A DNA stretch of 64,000 nucleotides from Strongylocentrotus purpuratus (lineage: Eukaryota; Echinodermata; Echinoidea; Camarodonta; Strongylocentrotidae): the NCBI RefSeq assembly GCF_000002235.5, contig NW_022145601.1:27389228-27453227 (forward strand), in the 5' to 3' direction. The notes under the pieces were generated by a model. It was not told the DNA's origin. It ran no database searches and saw only the letters and a program-made list of their open reading frames with translations. The translations under genes and the position numbers were made by a program. The first letter of the stretch is position 1, and every line of letters starts with the position of its first letter. Shown one piece after another: positions 39,201-53,100 of this stretch.

Positions 39201-42200
39201 ATACACTTGTGCTGAAATTTCATATCCTCAGTATCGAGAAGCATAATGTTCCATTATGGTTGCATCAACTATTGTAAAATAGATTAAGTCCTTCGATGTC
39301 TTGTAATGCCCTAATTACTTGGCTAATTATTATCTTTCTAAAGGATTGTAGATTTGAGAGTTTCTGTTTCTTTCGTGTTACATGCAATGGACATTCAATC
39401 ATCACGGCTTGATGTGTTGTGGGGAAATAAATATTGTATCCTCTACGTATACAGATCATATTAAATCGAATAAAAGTTTGATGAAATTCAATTCTTATCT
39501 TGCCAGAATCATCATTTTTTTAAATACCGTCTTTATAACGAATTCCAAGAAATATGCCGTCTGCCTAAACAACCACCCCCCCCCCCTATTTCAAATTTGA
39601 CGTCTGAGCCCCGGCCACTCCCTATTTTCAAATCCTTGATCTGCCGTTTGGGGGGGGGGGCAAGAAATAGGCAAAGAAAGTTGAGTAGACCTTGAGATTA
39701 CGCACGGAATAAATGTAACGAAAACAATATTTACAACATTCTATTCTTGCTTTCATACCTCAAAAATATTTAACGGTCAAACCAACAAAATGTATGTTTT
39801 CCCGGCCTTTCCTTATAGGCCTAGGCCTACACCATTTTTCTAAACGCGTTCGAGTTTATTTCGTCTATGCGAATAAATTTGGTGGCGGAGTAACGCCTTT
39901 AACAGAGGCTATATTTGTCGACCTTACCCGACTTTCAAATGGAGAATCTCACTTTTCGGTGAACGGGGACCGAAATACCCCACTTGCGTGTCTAGTATTA
40001 CAGACCGCTTTCTTTCCCGATATCTTCGCGTACACCAAGCTTCGTGAGAATGAGCAATCTCAGAATCTGGATGAATGTTGTCCTTGTAGTGTGAGGTTCA
40101 TGAGTAATTATTGTTATAAACTACGACATATAGTATGGATGATAATGTTTGTCAAGTTTATTGCGGAATATTAAATTAAAATTAATTTAATTAATTTAAA
40201 TTAAAATAGTTATACATGACCAGAAATCATTTCGATGTTAAGATATTTTTGACAATTTTAGACAATATCATATTTAATTGTGTCCATGTACTATATCGAA
40301 CTAGACAATTATGATGAAACTTGAAAGGAACATAACTATAACCAGGAAGTTCCTGATATAACTTTGCTTATAAAGTGAAGCAAGGAAGATGAAACTGGCA
40401 TCACCATGTATACCGGTAGCTATGAGAATGGACATAATCCGAACCTATATGAGACTGCGAATAAGACTAGAACGAGTTCCAAGCAGTACTTATCAAGGTT
40501 GGGCTGGCGATGTCCTGGCAAAGTTTGTTTATACTGCAGATTAGGGACTCTAACTCTCTCTTGCTCTGTGGTGAGCTTACCACCAAAATGCACCCCACTT
40601 TCGGCTCCAAAGTGGGGTGAAGTTTAAATGGACTGTTTTCGTCATGTGTGCACAACTCACAAAGCAAACTGCTGATACTGCATTAATTGCTACTAGGAAT
40701 AAACATCTGGTGACCCTCTTTAAATAAAATTGTGGCACAACAATCTATACAGCTCAAGGATGAAATAAAGCAAACCAGGAGCAAAAGAGCCAATTAATAT
40801 ACAACACTTTGGTTAAATAATGGCATCTAGATCCATGTTTATACAGCAGTGTAAGGAGATAGGCCAATATAGATTAGTCATAAACACCCCAAACACATTT
40901 TCACATGATTTTTATATATTTGGCTTACTTTAATACACTTTTAGTTGTTCACAAATAAACAGGTTGACTTTTATTTAACGCTTATTATAAAACAAATTAC
41001 AAAAGTAATATTTAAAAAGGATCTCAAGAAGCTTCTCAACATGTCAAAAACTCTTTAAAACCTACAAACCATGAGGCTATAATATAAGTATGACTTCTTG
41101 CCCTCCTTATACCCACCTTTTTTCTCTCTCTCTCTCTCTCTCTTTACTTTATCTGTCTAACATTGTAAAATAATGACTAAAATGCATTCCTCTATTAGAA
41201 CTATTATAAACGGTCAGAGTATTAAATACATTGTTTTTCCCTACACTAGAAAGGCCTTCGACTACTGCTCCTTCAATGCAAAAACCATTGAAGAGTTGCG
41301 CATACAATTTGAATCAAGTGGTCTTTCTTTACGATCAAAACGGGGCAATCATCGACTAAAGGACCTTGCCTTTACTATCTGACGCTTAGGAGTAAGGACG
41401 TTGTAGTATTCTAAGATACCATAGAATGCGGAATCAGAAATGAGCTGCTAGATTCAGCAGCATAAGAATACACGTGAATAATGGAAGCTGAATAAAGTAC
41501 CATGTTGAGTTCAAACTTGATTCATCTGCTTGTCTTATTCGAGTTATCTCACATACACATCTAACAGTAGCAACCATGTTAGTATGTTACACTGGCGACG
41601 AGGATGCTTGTGGACAAAACGGATTGTGAAATGCTCTAGTTTGATTTTTACTAGCTGACTGCTAACTTTTCGCCATGGCATCGCAAGGCATGCCGAGCTT
41701 ACCGTGTTTCGACCCAACGTCGGATCCCACGTCTCTTCTCGTGCGGTGGGAACGTTGGCTACGCAGATTCGAGGGAGCTATGGTCGGGTTTGGCATAACT
41801 GATTTCAAGCGCCAGAAAGCCCTTTTACTTCATTTTGGAGGAGAAGCACTCCAAGATATATTTGAGACTCTCGACACTGATAACCAGCAGCAGCGAACGG
41901 TGGATTCTCAGCAAACAGACCCGCCAAGTCAGTCTCAACTAGATGAACGTGAGTACACAGCAGCTAAATGTGCCCTCACAAACTATTTCACTCCGAAGAA
42001 GAACATTCTATATGACAGCATTGTATTTAGGCGTACAACCCAGCAAGCCGATGAGTCAGTCGATCAGTATTGCACACGCCTTAGGCAGATAGCAACCAAA
42101 TGTGAATTTGGTAACCTTGACAGAGAGCTCAAAACTCAGATCATCGAAGGCTGTAATTCTGACCAGCTAAGACGCAAAGCCCTGGAGAGGGATATGTCCT

Positions 42201-45200
42201 TGACCGATCTCCTTGAACTTGCTAGATCATTATCGCTATCTGTTTCCAGAGCTGCAGAAGTCGGGCGTGAAAGATCTGGTAGTGCTAGTGTCAACAAAGT
42301 CTTCACACGCCATGAGCGCACACCAAATCGCAGACAAACTTTCAAGACTTCTCAGTCCAGACATCTGTCTAATAATGCAAAGCAGTGTTTCTACTGTGGA
42401 GGCGAGTATCCCCATCAGAATGAATGCCCAGCTAGAGGACAGAAATGTCGTAATTGCGGGATACTTGATCACTTTGCAAAAGTTTGTAAGTCACGGAAGC
42501 AAGCCCATAACTCCAAGTCTGTCAGAGGTCAAGTTAGCGAATTGACCACGAGTAATGCTGCAGGCGATACAGAGGAATATGGGAGAGACTGCGAATATAC
42601 TTTTGGCATCAAGCAAGTGAAAGGAAAACGACCCCGTGTCTCCATGACACTTGAAGACACCAACATTAGTATGCTCGTCGACACAGGGTCAACCGTCAAT
42701 GTAATAACGACACCTGTTATCAGCGGCTGACAAAGCACCCAACACTAGACCAGAGTAATAAAGTACGTGTTTATGCGTACGGCAGCAAGACTCCTCTCAA
42801 GGTTCGTGGAACTTTCGAAACCGAATTGACCTTCAGAGACAACACTGCTCAAACAACCTTCTACGTGGTCTACGGAGATTCTGATAATCTGTTGAGTTGT
42901 GACACTTCAGAATCGCTAGGCATCGTCAAGCTCACATATGCCGTAACAGCTGACGACATGTCATCAAGCTATGCCGATCTCTTCAACGGGCTAGGAAAAC
43001 TCAAGGACGTGAAGTGTAAACTTCACATTGACGAAACTGTAAAGCCAGTAGTCCAGCCCCATCGCAGGATTCCATTCCACGTTCGCAAACAGACAGAAAA
43101 GGAACTGCAGCGTCTCCTTGATTTGGATATCATTGAACGGGTTGGTGGTGAGCCAACACCTTGGGTTTCGGCGATTCTAATTGTCAAAAAACCCAAGAGT
43201 CCAAATCAGATCCGCATCTGCGTGGATATGCGTGCTCCTAACAAAGCTATTCAGAGAGAACGCCATTTGACCCCCACTATCGACGAGATCATCGTGAAAG
43301 TAAATGGAGCTCGACACTTCGCGAAGTTGGATCTCAACGCTGGTTACCACCAGATAGAGCTCGCTGAGGAGTCGCGTTATGTAACTGTCTTTTCTACTCA
43401 TGTTGGCCTGTTCAGATATAAGCGACTCAACTTCGGAGTCAATTCCGCAGCAGAGGTGTTTCAGCAGATGATACAAACCACCCTCAGTGGTCTTGATGGA
43501 GTTCTGAATATCAGCGACGATATTCTAGTGTATGGCCGTACACCCGAGGAACTCAACGACAGGCTTGAACAATGCCTGAAGCGACTGCAAGACAATCACC
43601 TCACTCTCAACAAGAACAAATGCGAATTCCGCAAGGAAAGGATGGAATTTTTCGGCCATGTTCTGAGCGCTGAAGGAGTATCACCTGACCCCAAGAAAGT
43701 ACAGGCCATCATCAATGCGTCGAATCCATCAAACGTTCAGGAGGTGCGCAGTCTTCTGGGACTAATTAACTACTGCGGACGATTCATCCCTGATCTTGCG
43801 ACGCTGTCTGCTCCTCTACGCAATCTTACGAGAGAGGAGGTAGAGTGGCAGTGGACAGGAGATCACCAGAAAGCCATGACTAACGTGAAACAGTGCCTTG
43901 CAGCAGGATGCACGAATGCTTTCTACGACCCAGACAAAAATACTCAACTACTCGTAGATGCCAGCCCAGTTGGCATCGGTGCTGTGCTGGCACAGAAAAG
44001 CAGAGATGGAGAGCCCTCCGTAGTCGCATTAGCCAGCAGATCTCTTACGCCAGTAGAACAGCGGTATTCACAGATAGAGAGGGAGGCCCTGGCGATAACC
44101 TGGGGCATTCAGCACTTCCATCTCTATCTTTACGGAAACACATTCGAAGCTGTCACCGACCACAAGCCTCTGGTGACTATATTTAACAACGCTCATAGCA
44201 AGCCTCCGACGCGAATTGAGAGATGGATCCTCAAAATTCAAGAATACGACTTCACTGTCGTGTATGAGCCTGGAAAGTCTAACCCAGCAGACTACCTGTC
44301 CCGCCATCCGCTGCCGACTACTGAGCGCACAAGCCGCGAAGAGAAGGCGGCAGAGCAACATATCAACTTCGTGAGCGTGAATGCAGTACCAAAGTCAATG
44401 AAGCTAAGCGAAATCCAAGACGCGACTAAACAAGACGTCGCGTTGAGTCTTTGTATGCAAGCTCTCAGATCGCGAAATTGGAAAGAAGTGATAGAAACCA
44501 CTTCATCTTCAGATGTAGCGAGATGCCTTCAGAGCTTCTACAATGTTCGCGACCAGTTGTCAATCGCACCCAGTGATGATTTTGTGTTACGCGGAAATTG
44601 CATTGTCATCCCACAATCCCTATGTGATCGCGTAATTGATATTGCACATGAAGGCCATCAAGGCGTCGTGAAAACCAAGCAGCTTCTGAGAGAAAAAGTG
44701 TGGTTTCCTGGAATTGATCGCATAGTTGAGCGTAAAATAAGTCAGTGTTTACCATGCCAGGCCACGACAGTAGGGCCAAGTCCTCGTGCACCACTTCAAA
44801 TGTCTGACCTGCCGAATGGTCCTTGGGAAGAAGTAAGTGTAGATTTCGCTGATTTGCCCTCTGGAGATCATCTTTTAGTGATTATTGATGATTATAGTCG
44901 ATACCCAGTTGTAGAAGTCGTATCGTCGACGTCAGGGAAAGCTACAATTCCAAAGCTCGATAAAGTTTTCTCATTGTTTGGAGTCCCGCAGATTGTAAAA
45001 TCCGATAATGGTCCGCCATTCAACGGCGATGAGTTTAAGCGATGAGTTCGCAGAATACCTAGGCTTCACCCATCGCAAGATAACGCCGCGATGGCCACGT
45101 GCAAATGGTGAGGTAGAGCGGTTTATGCGCACGTTGAAGAAAGTCCTCCGCACTGCACATGCCGAATCCAAATCGTGGAGGCAAGAGCTACATCGATTTC

Positions 45201-47105
45201 TTCGCAACTATCGCGCAACACCACACACAACCACAGCACAACCTCCGGCAACAATAATGTTCTCGAGACCTATGCGCACACGCCTGCCAGAGATATCACG
45301 TGAAGGAAGCGACTCAGAGCTACGCGAACGCGACAAAGCAAAGAAAAACACCATGAAAGCTGATGCTGAACGCCACATGTCGTTCAGACGTGTTCCCCTC
45401 TGTATAGGAGACACGGTTCTAGTGAAGCGTGAAGGGTATGTTACTAAAACAATGACACCCTATGAGCTAGAGCCATTGGTAGTCACCGATGTCAAAGGCT
45501 CGATGGTCACAGCAAGTCGTGGATCACAAAAGATAACACGCAACACGTCTTTCTTCAAAGCCTTGAAGGAATACCTCCCAGCTGAACCAGTTTTTGTAGA
45601 AACTGAACAAGAGCAAATAGAACAATTCAGTGCTCCTGATGACTTGTCAGATGACAATGAACAAACCAATCCGACTACCCCTAACGTTGAGAGGTATTCG
45701 AGCCGTACTCGAAACCCTCCAGCTTACTTGAAAGACTACGTAACCAAAGTTAAGGTCAAGAAGTAGCGTGATACATGTTAAGACTAACATTCATCAAAAG
45801 TGTTAAGTAATGATACGACATCATCCATCTTATTTCGTTAATCATTTATGTGTAATGTGTATGCAACAACAGTCTGTAATAAAACAGAGATATTCAATAG
45901 TTTTAAGTTATAAATATGTACTCTTGATGTTTTACTACTTTGCAGCACGAAAGCCTGTACGGTACTTACACACTATACAAACTAAAGGAAACGTTTTCTT
46001 TTTAAAGCATATAATAGCAAGTCAGCTATTGTCACAGTCCTAGTCTTTGCTGATTTAGTTTTTAGTTTTGACAAATCATTGCATGCCTTTTGGGCGTACT
46101 GACAAACTACAACAGTATGTGTAAGTGATCTTATAATAATAAGCTGTTTACATTGTATTCAATTGTTTAGCCATTTTATAATAATAGGCTGTTTACATTG
46201 TATTCAATAGTTTAGCCATTTTAGTGTTAATTATTCAAAATGTTTAACTTTTGACTCGTGTTTTCAAACACAATCCATGTTTGTTTTCAGGGCTGCATGC
46301 TGTTGTAAAGTTTTAAAGTTATACCATTCAAAGTCGTTCAGGGTTGATAAGGAAAACTTTGTATTTGAAGAAACTTACTCTGAAAGTAAGTCTCCAAAGT
46401 GTTCGATCCTTAGTGTATATAAGTGTACATAGTTTCACACATTCAATTAGGGCGATCATGAGAAATACGCCTGATAGTCGTTGCCACACATACAAATGTT
46501 ACATAGGAAAGAAAACAGTTCACACAGCAAGTGAAAACATTGTTCTGGTTAAATTTAAAGAAGATTTAATTTCAGTTTTATGTCACAATATGCTTTCTCA
46601 TTGTAATGCATGTTTTCAAATAACATGGGGAGGGATGTAGTATTCTAAGATACCATAGAATGCGGAATCAGAAATGAGCTGCTAGATTCAGCAGCATAAG
46701 AATACACGTGAATAATGGAAGCTGAATAAAGTACCATGTTGAGTTCAAACTTGATTCATCTGCTTGTCTTATTCGAGTTATCTCACATACACATCTAACA
46801 GTAGCAACCATGTTAGTATGTTACAGACGTAAGTTTTGTAATGGCCCCAAACTTTGCATCAGGTTTCTTTGCAATTTATACTTGGTACATACCTGTGCTT
46901 CCATTCTTCTGACAACAGATGAGAAATTGTTTTAAAAGTGTTATTCTCAATATTTCAAGCAAAAAGTTTGATAGACATGGGAGTACAGAATTGCAGACAC
47001 AAAACTTTCCCACCGTTGATCTAATATGATCAAACCATAAATGAACAATAAGATATTTCTAATGTGCTCTGCAGGGGGTAGAGCATTTTGAAAAGAAATA
47101 TCTTG

Positions 47106-47146
<41 letters not shown>

Positions 47147-50100
47147 GTGTTCTGCCAAAGGCAAGTCCACACACCAGAGCCTTCTTTAGTTCCTTCTTCA
47201 TCCCTCTCTATCTTTAGCCTTCTCCTTCATAATGTTCCTCTAGTAAGTCTGACACTATCCCAAATCCTGGTCTTCCATTTCCCCGTTTTCCATCCATCTT
47301 CCCTTCCAATTTGTCCCTGAGCAAGTTATCCCTCATAAGATGTGTCCTATCCAGTTTTTCTTCCATTTCCAAATTGTTTTTCCCAAGCTCCTTTGCATTC
47401 ACACTATCCAGCACTTCTTTGTTAGTGACCCTATCCGGCCTCCAACTAATTGCTTCCATTCTTATCCACAGCCACAGAGTTTCTATCTGGCTATCATTTA
47501 TTTAATTAGAACAAATTTTTCTCCTTTTGGCATTAATTGTCAAATATAATGCTGTTTATATGGGCATTCTTTGATTTGTCATTTTTTGGTAGAGTGAATA
47601 GAAATTCACCTGTGAATCATCAGTTAAAGGGTACCAACCACTACAAGATACTTAAAAAAAGAAAAAAATGCTTTGCAATTGCAAACATGCTACTTCAGGT
47701 ATCAACAGATAATTGTTGATGGCTGGTCACACCAGCAATCCCTGTAAGGAGATTCCTAAATAAGCCAATCAAAGTGGTTTGCGGCTGCTCAGATGATATG
47801 TGTGATTCACTAGTTTATTTATATAAAAGAAGTAACTATATATTCCTAACACATGTAACATATGAAATTTGTAGAGCTCTTCATTATTACTCTGTAGTGT
47901 TAGGCGATCCATGCTGCGACACTATATTTAAAATATAAGCTGCAAATATTACTTCTATTAAAAACATATAAAAGTACTTTAAATACACTCTGGATAAAAG
48001 TAAACAATTTGTGGGTATAGACTAGTCAATGAATTGGTCTGAATTGGTTGCGGGTATATGATTTTTATGTCAATACAAAGCAGTTAAGAAGATGAAAAAT
48101 TGTGAATTGAAGCCACTTGCTTCTGTCCATGGAAACAGCAAACAAGGGGGAACATTGATATTGTCAGCTGCTCATCACTTTATTCTTTCAAGTCAAAGTT
48201 GAAACAATATTTGATCTCATATCCAACTCTTAAGATTTAGTTTGTACGGTGTTTCTTTCTATTTTTCTCACTATTTCTTTCCTGTATATCATTCATTTCC
48301 TCTTTATATTGTATTTCTTGGTACCACCAACCCACTACTACTCACCCCACACATAGATTTGCATGTACATGTATATGTTTTGTATGTGTTATTGTTTAAT
48401 TAAAAAAAAACTATTGTATTTTGATATTGTAACTTTAAGCAGGGGATGATCCCAGATAAACCTCCGTGGTTTTTGATCAACCCCTCTTTGCAGGTTCATC
48501 TTTTGTTGTAATACTTTTATATTTGATTGTAATTTATACTGTCTTTTATGAATCTGTGGAAATAAATGAAATTGAAATTGAATTGAAAAACATATATTAC
48601 AATCATCATGTTGCCCATTTGAAGACAGAGTTAATATTCACATGCAATGATACAATGACAACTTTTTTTTACAGAGAATCGTACATCAAATTTAAGTTAT
48701 TAATGTGTACTCTTTTATAAACAGATTTCAAATCAAATACAGCAATATATACAAAGTAGGAATAACATTGCACAACAACGCAATGGAAAGTGAGGGGGAT
48801 ATTTAAAGGACAGACCAGATAAAGCTTAGGATTCAGATTCATTGGCAGTCAAAAGTTTGGAGATATAAATAAACACTGAAATTTAGAATAGCAACATAAA
48901 GTTCAGCTTATTCAAATAAAAACTATAGTTTGCATTTTTAAACAGTGCATCATCTTCAAGTAGGCTATATACTTGCAGATTTTATTGCACTGTGATCATG
49001 CACACTGAAAATGGCACTCTTTCTTGACAGGGATTGTCGTACAGCCAGTACACAAGGTACACAAAGCACTCAAATGCCTGTGAGTGGTGTACTGCTGCCA
49101 TGGCAACAGCAGTGTAATTGCTTGACATGATAATGGATATATGCACTGCTAGGTGCATGGCCTTGGAACCACTCAGGTATGAAAGCAATATGACAGGTGC
49201 ATGGAGCATATATAGGCATTATTGAATCAGTAGTACTTGCAGGTTTCTTGATATACCGGTAATCATAGCCCTTACCCTAACCCTAACCCTACCTGATGCA
49301 CAAGGTATCCAAATTTATGTTAATTAGCTGTCTCAGCTGCAGTACATTGTGGATATTTATAGAAACATGCCTCGATCTAAGACTGATTATGAATGCTTAC
49401 CAGGTGGTGCCCAGGTAGTATTCAAGAACTATAGAGGGCAGTATGCATTTCCATTCAATGAGTCAGTTTGACTTGTGATTGCTTGTGTAAGATTTTCTTT
49501 GGGAGATAACCATATTGGGCCTACAGTCACTGCATGTACAGGTATCTACCGGTAATATCGTTTTAGAGGCTCATATTTTACACACAAAGATGAATACCTA
49601 AAATACGGTCCTATGTAACATTACACATGTATATGAAAGTAAATACCGGTACATGCACAAGATGAATTTTCAACTATTCATTGTAACCTTCTTGGATTCG
49701 TATTTTGTAATTACTTGTGAATTGAGGTCTTTGAGGATAATCAAAAATTGCAAGAAATCGATTTGATTTGAGTTTTTATAATAAAATACCTATGTCTATC
49801 AAATACCACATTTTACCTGTCAATAAAGACTAGAATTTACTCTAAGTACATGTACTTACAGTATACATTTATATGTAGCTGGCTGACAAAAGTAAATTCT
49901 TACAAGATTTTAGATAAATACAGAGTTGCCTTTTTCTGGTGATATTAGTATTAAAGAAAAGATTATTATAGTAAAGATAGATAAATCCTCCAAGCTAGAT
50001 TAACTAAAATTAATATTTTCATCATAATTGTCACATTAGTATCTCATATCATGGATTAGTTTATGACCTTATATGCAAGTACTATGTTCACTACGTGAGC

Positions 50101-53100
50101 CTTCTATGGGCAAAACAATATTCTGTGAAGGTACACAAATCAAATAACATGAAATGAATATACCGTAATACATACAAAATACAAATACATATTAACATAT
50201 TTAACATCCTTAAATTCTCTTTGTCCAATAATGAACAATGTCAATGTCAATGAACAATGTAGACTCCTGAACATCAATCCATGTAAACAATTACATAACA
50301 GTAGAGATATGTTGGGGTCTAGTGGATAAGTCACCAGACTGTAGATCAGAAGGTAGGGGGTTCCCATCCCAGCCTGGCACTAATGTCCTTTGGCAAGACA
50401 TTAATCTATATTTGCCACTCTCCACCCAGGTGTAAATGGGTACCTGATATGCTTGAGCACTAGTTACTTTGGCAGCTTGGTTTAATAATGTCAAGGCACC
50501 ATAAGCATCACTGCATAACAGATATTATTTGAGTTAAGTGCTGCTTGAAACCTTACACCGATTAAGTGAACTGATTCTGTTTGTTCTTTATGACTTGAGT
50601 CTTTAGTACACCCCAAAATATCCTATCTTACCCCCCCCCCCCCCTCCTCCTCCTCCTCCTCCTCCTTACTGAGATGAATTAGAGTATGACAGTTAAATAA
50701 TTAATTTGGGGACTTTGGATTCTAGCTGTACTTCATAGATCTGTATAGAACAGGCACAATATAGCATGCCAACATGCTGTGACAATGATTTGTGCTATCC
50801 TCATGAATTTATCCTTCTAAAGAAATTCTGTTTTCAGGATGAATGTGCATGTACATGTAACTGCTTTGTGTATATAATACAGCTAGCATGTGAGTTGTTA
50901 CACACATCATTATTTATTATTCATTACATTGTATTCTAAATATCTATGCCGTCGACTATTAAAAATGTGAACACTGTGTGACTAAAAATATATATTTTGA
51001 TTTTGTTTTGCCCCTCTTTGTAAACAGTTTTAAAAGCTCAAATTTTCTTTACTGATCAAATAAAATAATAACAAAAACAATATCCGTATGAATGAATTAC
51101 AGCTTGGTTTCATTATAAAACATATGTACCATATAAAAATGTTCTTACAGTAACTTGTTTTTTTTTTTTAATGGGCATTCCCAACAGAAGCCATATGCTT
51201 TCCATGTTTTCGCCTCCTATTTTTAAAATTATTTACTGATACTGATCTCTCTCTGTTTACCTTTTTATCAATAATTAAAAGGGGGAAAAAAATGTGAATT
51301 TCAGTTTCGAATTCCATAAAACATGTCAATTAGAACACATAAAACCCTTGTCACATTGATATTGATATATACTTACCCTACTGTCTTGATGAACAGCCAT
51401 TTTTCGTCTACTGTCTTGACTTAATTTGAAAATCACTCAACATATGCCACACATGGCAATGAAGTAGAAGCCTTGCAACCGCTAATCAGTTCTTATCCAG
51501 TCTATATCCAGCTCAAGCTTAGACAGAGTTGACAACTTATTGCACTTTTGTTACTCCAGATAACCTCTAATACCTATGATGTACTTAAAATACTTCCATG
51601 AATAGTCAATATAAACAACAAGTTCCAAACCATGAGGAACGCACTTCCATTCAAGATGTACATAAACAGCATTGAATCTAGCCGCTGAATCTGTTCCAAA
51701 ACAGTCCTCAATATTAAAAAAAGTTCAAAAGTATCTTAAAATAAATCCAAAGTGGAATTCCACATGACTTCAATTGTAGAAATAATTCAAGCAATATGTC
51801 CACACACCAAGTAAACAGTAGATATTGATTGTATGGACCGCAACCACAATCGTTTGAATGGCCCATCAAAAGCAACCTCTTTTCAATTACTTACAGTAAC
51901 CTACACAAGCAGTGCTTTGAAACGATCACAAGCCTCTGGATCAATAATCAGGAAGACTCAACAATGCCCTGTCCTTAATGGTCTTTGAACCAACAGAATA
52001 GCAGATGACCAAGGATAGCTCCCCCCCCCCCCCAATTGTTATTAACCATACAAAGTTTTTACAAAGGAGATAGGAAGACCTACACTGTATATGATCCAAT
52101 TTTAAGGGTCTGATGTATAGTCAATCACTTTCAGGCAGAAATAGATTAAAAAGACATAATGAACTGTCCTTAATGGTCTTTGAACCAACAGAATAGCAGA
52201 TGACCAAGGATAGCTCCCCCCAATTGTTATTAACCATACAAAGTCTTTACAAAGGAGATAGGAAGACCTACATGTGTATATGATCCAATTTTAAGGGTCT
52301 GATGAATAGTCAATCACTTTCAGGCAGAAATAGATTAAAAAGACATTTAATGCATTTCCCAAATGGTGAGACTACTCTGAAGTGACTTCCTAATGGCATG
52401 GTGCAAGAAGTGTTAGCCATGTAAAAAGAATGCTAAGATTAAGCCACGTTATCTAGCTGAGCACTTAAAACTAACTGATCTGGTTTGAATTAACGATGGA
52501 AGATTAGATCCAATCTTTTGTGTGCATGCCCTTTACAAGTGCTTCAGCCCTATAAAATCCTTTTTATAGGGTGACCAATGGATTTCTTAGACACTTACAA
52601 TAACATCTAGAGTAGGTATAACAGTAAATCGGCTGAAAGTGTGCTTATGGAAATGGGAGGGGGGGGGGGGGGTCATGAAGGATTACAGTATTAACATACC
52701 ATGAATACTGCAAACAGTGTGCAATTTTTCACTGGCTCTTAACAAACACAAAGAAAAACAAAACCACTCACTCAAACATACACATTTCTGGTGTAAATCA
52801 AGGACTCGTAATATTCACTTCAGTATGTTACTCCATATTTGAGTGAACACATTTTTGTAAACATGTAACATCCAGGGACAATCTGAAAATTTACTGCATA
52901 TAAACTGAGACCTACTTTTGTGTGCAAATAGAGCACCTAAATAAATGTACCCAATCTGAATGAGCTTCTAATTTTAAACAAATTTAATACAGGGTTATTT
53001 AACCGAAGACATCCTTGTTATGCGAGTGGTCCTCGATAACCACCCACACACCCAAGTGAATATACAAATAACAAGGGATATAGTGATGTGCATTGTACTG

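Larger units (their letters stand above)
41402..46825 (+). mobile_element. Ty3/Gypsy LTR retrotransposon, young and nearly whole
   Basis: The element has LTRs of 190 bp that look identical by eye, flanked by the 5-bp target duplication gacgt at 41397-41401 and 46826-46830. Order of parts: LTR, primer-binding region starting 'tggcgacgaggat', gag, protease, reverse transcriptase, RNase H, integrase, non-coding stretch, polypurine tract, LTR. This order is that of Ty3/Gypsy. The gag and the tggcgacgaggat leader recall Mag-type elements common in echinoderms, and no envelope or chromodomain was seen. It looks nearly whole, with about two interruptions in the coding region, one of which could be family-typical frameshifting. 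Identical LTRs mean a recent insertion. It sits in the 21.8-kb intron, antisense to the host gene. Confidence 0.93.

Noticed and set aside
36924-40174. Frames of 126-178 codons repeated in the triplication as a possible gene family
   Set aside because: Differences among copies are mainly amino-acid changing, the ends differ, and no domain is recognisable.
40591-40619. Histone-type 3' stem-loop or terminator
   Set aside because: Stem and loop sequences do not match the histone consensus, and no histone gene is nearby.
49271-49291. Chromosome fusion or telomere site
   Set aside because: Only about three units of ccctaa in ordinary intron sequence; too short to support it.
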